Shown: in pieces, positions 5,314 to 9,339 of the stretch | How the letters are laid out: each line of letters opens with the position of its first letter | Position numbering within the stretch: the first letter of the stretch is position 1 | Source: Thermoplasmata archaeon | Lineage (GTDB): Archaea > Thermoplasmatota > Thermoplasmata > SG8-5 > JAGLSY01 | Direction of reading: 5' to 3' | Assembly: GCA_023135545.1 (NCBI GenBank) | Contig: JAGLSY010000096.1 | Coordinates: forward strand, 1 to 9,339 | DNA length: 9,339 nt | Position numbers and translations under genes: made by a program | The notes under the pieces: generated by a model | Database searches by the model: none | The model's input: only the letters and a program-made list of their open reading frames with translations | What the model was told of the DNA's origin: nothing

Positions 5314-5920
5314 GATTATCAAGCTGGATGAGGAAAAGATTCCTGCCGGACTGGTTGATAGGGTCAAGAGGATTCTTGATTCCGGAGGATTGATTGTTTA
5401 CCCCACCACAACCCTTTATGGGCTGGGGGCCGGCATCTTCTCAGATAAAGGCATTGAAAAGCTCGTGAAGGTCAAGGGAAGGCCAAAGGGTATGCCCATC
5501 TCGGTTTTCACCCTGCGCGAGAAAATAACAGACATCTGCGATATCCCTGTCTGGGGCATCAAGATTCTCGATTCCGGGCTGGCCCTGACCTTCGTGCTTC
5601 AGGCAAAGCCCAATGTTCCATCTGTGTTAACCCAGGACGGCACGCTGGCTGTCAGATTTCCGGACAATCGGCTGGTAGAGGACATTTGCAAGGCCGCGGG
5701 GCCCATAACAGCCACAAGTGCCAACCGCCACGGAGGGCCGGAGCCTTTGGAAATCAAGATTGCGCTCGATGAATTGGGTGAGGATGTCGACCTCTACCTT
5801 GACGCGGGAAAAACCGACTTCGGGAAGGGAACGACAATAGTTGACATGACCGGGACCGAGGTAAAAATTATTAGGGAAGGGATTATTCCCACAGAGCGGG
5901 TTATCGATCTCTATGGATGA
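5306..5920 (+). CDS. tsaC: Threonylcarbamoyl-AMP synthase, TsaC/Sua5 (YrdC domain only)
   Basis: This enzyme makes threonylcarbamoyl-AMP from threonine, bicarbonate and ATP, the first step of the universal tRNA modification t6A at A37 of ANN-decoding tRNAs. The 204 residues fit one YrdC domain: YPTTTLYGLG (32-41), KGRPKGMPI (57-65), TATSAN (135-140), TTIVD (176-180) and REG (190-192). The Sua5 C-terminal domain is absent, so it is of the short TsaC type; many archaea carry the longer Sua5. Its partner in t6A synthesis, the KEOPS complex, is not in the window. ATGGCTGA at 5306-5313 holds both this start and the stop of the hydrolase, which points to translational coupling. The stop in turn overlaps the map start in the same way. 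Confidence 0.93.
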   Translation: MAEIIKLDEEKIPAGLVDRVKRILDSGGLIVYPTTTLYGLGAGIFSDKGIEKLVKVKGRPKGMPISVFTLREKITDICDIPVWGIKILDSGLALTFVLQAKPNVPSVLTQDGTLAVRFPDNRLVEDICKAAGPITATSANRHGGPEPLEIKIALDELGEDVDLYLDAGKTDFGKGTTIVDMTGTEVKIIREGIIPTERVIDLYG

Positions 5921-6803
5921 AAAGGCAGAGGAAAAATACCTGAAGGCAGGGAAGATCGCCTCCATAGCCAGAGAACTGGGAAGGGAACTGGTGGTCGAGG
6001 GCGCATCCTACAGAGAGGTAGCTGATTCAATCGAATTCAAGATAGAGCAGCAGGGCGGCAAGGTGGCCTTTCCAGTCAATATCGCGGTGGACATTGTGGC
6101 GGCCCACTTCACCCCCTCTTCCTCAGATTCGCTTGTATTCAAAAAAGGCATGCTGGCCAAGATAGATGTCGGAGCTCATGTAGATGGTTATATCGCCGAC
6201 ACGACTTTCACCAAGGAAATCGGCACCAAAAGATGGGCAGAGCTTATCAAAGCCGCCGAGGAAGCACTTGAAGCCGCTATCGATGTTACAAAGCCGGGTG
6301 TCAGGGCCAAGATGATTGGAGGCGCTGTTGAGAGAACAATCGAATCATATGGCTACACCCCCATAACCAACCTGACCGGCCACAGCCTCAAAAGATACAA
6401 CCTCCATGCCGGGCTGAGCATCCCCAACATCATGGACGACAACAACGACATCATCAAAGAAGGGGATGTAATTGCAATAGAACCTTTTGCCACAAACGGA
6501 GCGGGCAGGGTTGCTGGACGGAAGAGCGGCAACATATTCAGGATGATGAGAAAGAGGGAAGTAGACGACCCGAAATTAAACGAACTAATCGAAAAGATAT
6601 ACGAGGAATTCAGGGGTCTTCCGTTCTCGGAAAGGTGGATTGCGAAGCAGGTAAAGAAGCCGAAGCCAGCGATTAGAAAACTCTTGCGCTTCGGCGTGAT
6701 AACAACATACCCGGTTTTGCTGGAGATAGAGAAGGGGATGGTGAGTCAGGCCGAGCATACCGTCATCGTGACAAAAAAAGGATGCAAGGTAACGACACGA
6801 TGA
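5913..6803 (+). CDS. map: Type II methionine aminopeptidase
   Basis: This enzyme removes the initiator Met from new proteins in the cytoplasm. The 296-residue length and the order of residues match the archaeal type II enzyme: AAHFTP with His65, KIDVGAHVDG with Asp85, ADTTFT with Asp96, NLTGHSL with His157, LHAG with His165, AIEPF with Glu190 and QAEHTV with Glu281. The two-metal ligand set Asp85, Asp96, His157, Glu190, Glu281 is complete. The insert of about 60 residues between the last two ligands (RWIAKQVKKPKPAIRKLLRF) is the winged-helix-like subdomain that distinguishes type II from type I. The ATG sits inside ATGGATGA shared with the tsaC stop. It is the last gene of the operon; no strong T-tract follows on the plus strand. 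Confidence 0.95.
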   Translation: MDEKAEEKYLKAGKIASIARELGRELVVEGASYREVADSIEFKIEQQGGKVAFPVNIAVDIVAAHFTPSSSDSLVFKKGMLAKIDVGAHVDGYIADTTFTKEIGTKRWAELIKAAEEALEAAIDVTKPGVRAKMIGGAVERTIESYGYTPITNLTGHSLKRYNLHAGLSIPNIMDDNNDIIKEGDVIAIEPFATNGAGRVAGRKSGNIFRMMRKREVDDPKLNELIEKIYEEFRGLPFSERWIAKQVKKPKPAIRKLLRFGVITTYPVLLEIEKGMVSQAEHTVIVTKKGCKVTTR

Positions 6804-6817
6804 CGTGATGGAGCCAG

Positions 6818-6962
6818 CGTGGGTCCCAATATTTGCCAGTGGGGGATATATTTGATGTGTTGGCTTGGGTCATATTATTACCCAGTGTGGCGGGGGGCGG
6901 TAGGCGGGCATAGCCAGTACCCATGACGGAAGTTTCAACGTGGGGGCCGGAAGGCGGGTAAA
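6818..6962. repeat. G-rich intergenic repeats, copy B (downstream of the operon)
   Basis: The 303-bp gap 6804-7106 holds repeats related to copy A in the same orientation and no convincing intact gene. The 27-bp block occurs twice, at 6818-6844 (begins CGTGGGTCCCAATA) and 6864-6890 (ends TTACCCAGTGTGG). The TGATGTGTTGGCTTGG block is at 6853-6868. The G-rich block occurs at 6889-6912 and, closest to copy A, at 6940-6962 (GGGGGCCGGAAGGCGGG followed by TAAA). So it looks like two or three partly overlapping, diverged units. A mobile element, a structured RNA or a protein-binding array are all possible. Confidence 0.62.
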
Positions 6963-6967
6963 TATAC

Positions 6968-6973
6968 AAAAAA
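6968..6973 (-). terminator. T-tract terminator of the coiled-coil gene
   Basis: A6 on the plus strand gives T6 on the minus strand (CTATTTTTTG), about 135 nt past the coiled-coil stop. The duplicated MKEHLSSIL reading frame therefore lies within the predicted 3' untranslated region of that mRNA. Confidence 0.4.
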
Positions 6974-6982
6974 TAGGCAAGT

Positions 6983-7012
6983 CTACAGTATGCTGGACAG
7001 GTGTTCCTTCAT
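6983..7012 (-). pseudogene. Second copy of the coiled-coil C-terminus (MKEHLSSIL-stop)
   Basis: The minus strand from 7012 to 6983 encodes MKEHLSSIL then TAG, exactly the last nine residues of the upstream coiled-coil protein, which ends with TGA. The four coding differences (AAA/AAG, GAG/GAA, CAT/CAC, CTT/CTG) are all synonymous, and the stop is changed but kept. This frame is shifted by +1 relative to the main gene and is open back to 7132, so it overlaps the end of the main gene. Upstream of the nine residues likeness to the main protein fades (RKGLW against RKEYLDR). It is most likely the remnant of a paralogue; an alternative C-terminus reached by frameshifting is less likely. Confidence 0.45.
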
Positions 7013-7106
7013 CCATAAGCCTTTTCTTTGTTGATTTCTGCGCTGGCTCGGGCTCCAAAGAAAAGGTTCATCCATCCAAAAGAAACTCGCCCTCACCTGC
7101 TCGAAA

Positions 7107-9339
7107 TCAAAGTATGCTGGACAGATGCTCTTTCATCCTGTCCAGATATTCCTTTCTTTCTTCCAATTGCTTCTCTTTCTTGGCCAGGTCCGCTTCCTTC
7201 TTCTTGAGGTCGGCGTGGAGTTCCTCGGCCTTCTCCTTGCTGGTCGTGTGGGCCTTCTCCTTCTTGGCCAGGTCTTTTTCTTTGGCCTGCAGGTCCTTCT
7301 CCATGCCCTCTATGCGCTTCTGCTCCTTCTCGATGGCCTTGCGCTCTGTCTCCAGTGTCTTTTCCACTCGCGCCCGGATGATCTCCTCGGCATCAATGGC
7401 CTTCTGTGATTCTAATTCGATTTGCTTCCAGACCTCGGCGGATTCCTTCTTCTCGCCCATCAGGGCCTCGAGTTCCAGGGCAAGCTTCTCGGCCGTATTT
7501 TTCAATTCTTCCTCACGGTCCCGGTTCTGGTCATTGAGCAGCAGTATTTCCCTCTCCCTCTTGGAAATTTCTTCTTCACGGGCTTTCAGGCTGCCTTCCA
7601 GTTCTTCCTTGATGCCAGCCAGTTCCTCGCGCTCATCGGTGAGCTGCTTGAGTAGGTCCTCGTTGCGCTTCTGCTCCACCGTCTTGGCGTACTTCATCAG
7701 GGAAAGGGCTGACTGCTTCATCTCGTCCACTTCGCCCCTCTCCTCCTTGAGCATCTGCATCTCGGCATCGCGCTTGTCCATCTCCTCCTCCAGCAGGCGC
7801 TTCATCCTGTTGAGGTCGGCTTCTTTTTCTCTCAATTCCTTCTGCTGCCTCTCTATTTCCTTTTCCTTCTGCGGCAAATCGCCTTTGAGAATTTCCAGCT
7901 TGTCCTTCTCTTCCCTGATCTCCTGGAGCTTGTGGCCGAGCTCTGATTCCATCTTGTTGAGGTCGGCCTCGTGAGAAGCCAGTTCATCCTCGCGGCGCAT
8001 CATTATCTCGGCCCTTATCTTCAGTTCCTCGGTTTCCTTGGCCAGCCTGTCGATGTTGTCGTTGAGCTCCTTCTCCGTCTCGGCCAGCTCGTCGTACTGA
8101 TAGTTGAGGTTCTTCTCCTCCACTTTGATCCGGACCTCTTTCTTCTTCAGTTCCTCGGTCTTTCTCTCCAGTTCCTTCTCCAGGTCCCTCTGCTGCCGCT
8201 CCTTGGCCTCGTGGCGCTTCGTTTCCTTGCCCAGGTCCTTCCAGACCTTGTCAATGTCATCCTTCTGGGATATGAGCCGGGTGTTATCATCCGTGATTTC
8301 CTTTTCCAGCTCCTTCAGTTTGGCATCCTTCTTTTCCAGGCTGAGCTTCATTGACTCTATCCGCTTTTCTCTCTGTATGATGTCTGCTTCAGCCACCTTG
8401 AATTCAGATTCCTTGTCAGATAATATCTTGGATTCCTCCTGAACCCTTTCCTCCTCGGCCCTTGCCACGGCCAGCCTGTTTTCTATCTCCTCCTCCTTTA
8501 TGGCCAGCTCCTCCATCCTGCCTGCCAGTTCTCCATCCAGCTGGGCCAGTTCTTTGGCCCTTTCTTCCAGCTCGTTGGATTTCTTGCCCACTTGCCTTTC
8601 ACGCTCGTTCAGTTCGATGTCCGTGCGGTGCTGGGCTTCCGTCTGTTCAGACAATTTGGCATCCTTCTCGGCCTGAAGCTTCTTGAACCCGGCAACATCA
8701 TTGTCCAGCTTGTCCCTGCTTTCCTCCAGCCTGGCCATGCTTGCCTCGTGTTTTATCTCGCGTTCTCTCAAGTCGGCATCGGCCTCTGAGATGGTCTTCT
8801 CCCTGGCGGCAAGTTCCTTCTCCTCATCCTCCATCTCGGCTTTTCTTTGCTTCAGGCTTTCCAGGTCTTCCTCCAGGTGCTTTCTTTCCTGGCCAAGTTT
8901 TTCTCCGTCCTGCTCCAGCCCGCTCTCTTGCTTTTTCAGGTCCTTTTCCATGCCTGTTAATAGATTGTCTCTTTCATCAGCTTCCTCTATTTGGGTATCC
9001 AGCTCTCTCTTTCTGCCATCCAGTTCCTTCTCCAGGGACATCAGCTCGGCATCTGTTTCGGAAAGGCTGGCAGAGCGGTGACCGAGTTTCTCGGATTTCG
9101 CGGCCAGTTCGGTGTCCAGCTTTTCAAGCCTCCTGGCTTCCGTGTCCACCTCGATCCTTTCCGTCTTCAATTCCTTGTCCAGCTCCCTCAGTTCCGCATC
9201 TTTCGCAGACAGGGATTCCTCCTTCTCGGCAAGCTTTGCTTCCTTCTTGTCCAGCCTGGTTGAAAGCTTCTTCATTTCCTTCTCTTCAATGTCAAAAGCG
9301 TCCTTTTTCTCCTCCAGTTCCTTCATCTGTTTGGAGATA
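7107..9339 (-). CDS. Long coiled-coil protein (5' end beyond window)
   Basis: The frame is open from the right edge to TGA at 7109-7107, at least 743 residues; the codons before Met 9326 (Ile-Ser-Lys-Gln) are also open, so the true start lies outside. Almost the entire chain is Glu, Lys, Leu, Ala, Asp and Arg in heptad-like and longer repeats such as KDLQAKEKDLAKKEKAH and LKKKEADLAKKEKQLEERK near the C-terminus. I see only one Pro (GDLPQ), two Trp and no Cys, and no globular interruption. No Walker A, ABC-signature or membrane segment lies in the visible part; SMC or Rad50 proteins would have a C-terminal ATPase half, which is absent, so it is probably not one of these. A structural filament, scaffold or tether role is an inference. 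The N-terminus could carry a targeting or enzymatic domain. The DNA also shows internal repeats (TTTCTTGGCCAGGTC at 7176-7190, mostly repeated at 7261-7274). The protein ends in MKEHLSSIL. Confidence 0.85.
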   Translation of the reverse strand, partial: ISKQMKELEEKKDAFDIEEKEMKKLSTRLDKKEAKLAEKEESLSAKDAELRELDKELKTERIEVDTEARRLEKLDTELAAKSEKLGHRSASLSETDAELMSLEKELDGRKRELDTQIEEADERDNLLTGMEKDLKKQESGLEQDGEKLGQERKHLEEDLESLKQRKAEMEDEEKELAAREKTISEADADLREREIKHEASMARLEESRDKLDNDVAGFKKLQAEKDAKLSEQTEAQHRTDIELNERERQVGKKSNELEERAKELAQLDGELAGRMEELAIKEEEIENRLAVARAEEERVQEESKILSDKESEFKVAEADIIQREKRIESMKLSLEKKDAKLKELEKEITDDNTRLISQKDDIDKVWKDLGKETKRHEAKERQQRDLEKELERKTEELKKKEVRIKVEEKNLNYQYDELAETEKELNDNIDRLAKETEELKIRAEIMMRREDELASHEADLNKMESELGHKLQEIREEKDKLEILKGDLPQKEKEIERQQKELREKEADLNRMKRLLEEEMDKRDAEMQMLKEERGEVDEMKQSALSLMKYAKTVEQKRNEDLLKQLTDEREELAGIKEELEGSLKAREEEISKREREILLLNDQNRDREEELKNTAEKLALELEALMGEKKESAEVWKQIELESQKAIDAEEIIRARVEKTLETERKAIEKEQKRIEGMEKDLQAKEKDLAKKEKAHTTSKEKAEELHADLKKKEADLAKKEKQLEERKEYLDRMKEHLSSIL

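Noticed and set aside
6904..6934. Resemblance to 5S rRNA: GGCGGGCATAGCC, GTACCCAT and ACGGAAGTT occur in the same order as in archaeal 5S
   Set aside because: The blocks are much closer together than in 5S rRNA, the rest of the molecule is missing, and the stretch belongs to the G-rich intergenic repeat. Coincidence or at most a very degraded fragment.
6940..7974. 344-codon Ser-rich open frame on the plus strand
   Set aside because: It is the antisense of the coiled-coil gene; Ser/Phe/Leu runs arise from reading Glu/Lys/Leu codons backwards. The other plus-strand frames over 7107-9326 have the same origin.
7107..9339. SMC or Rad50 protein
   Set aside because: These end in an ATPase half with signature and Walker B motifs; this protein ends in a coiled coil, and no hinge or ATPase motif lies in the visible part.

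Overview
The window reads as a stretch of an archaeal chromosome, probably euryarchaeal and possibly from the Thermoplasmatota. Evidence: a type II methionine aminopeptidase; the tiny ribosomal protein eL41, which bacteria lack; a dihydropteroate synthase with an archaeal-style N-terminal extension; TATA boxes 23-32 nt upstream of several start codons, giving apparently leaderless mRNAs; and T-tract terminators without classic bacterial stem-loops. The phylum is an inference from general character only. No tRNA, rRNA, CRISPR array, transposase or phage gene is visible.

Layout. Bases 1-1043 (minus, running off the left edge) encode a TPR protein with a long Pro/Glu-rich acidic tail. It is divergent from a 35-residue eL41 gene (1242-1349, plus). 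Bases 1350-1747 hold no convincing protein gene but are dense in inverted repeats; 1370-1628 looks like a structured RNA closed by a terminal helix and followed by a T-tract. Next come a class I SAM methyltransferase (minus) and, divergent from it, a small single-pass membrane protein with a Pro-rich cytoplasmic tail (plus). A small GYD/Lrp-ligand-domain-like protein and folP follow on the minus strand.

Bases 4657-6803 are a compact plus-strand operon: metallo-beta-lactamase-fold hydrolase, TsaC/Sua5-type threonylcarbamoyl-AMP synthase (tRNA t6A), and methionine aminopeptidase. Both junctions overlap by 8 nt with the same ATGGNTGA arrangement. The last two genes serve translation and protein maturation; the hydrolase substrate is unknown. 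Related G-rich intergenic repeats flank the operon in the same orientation (4502-4574 and 6818-6962).

The right end (7107-9339, minus, running off the edge) is one long, almost pure coiled-coil protein. Just past its stop codon, in another frame, the nine-residue C-terminus MKEHLSSIL plus stop is encoded a second time, with only synonymous differences.

Most noteworthy: the structured region after eL41, the operon-flanking repeats, and the duplicated C-terminal peptide. I do not see a defence system or other clearly new multi-gene system here.
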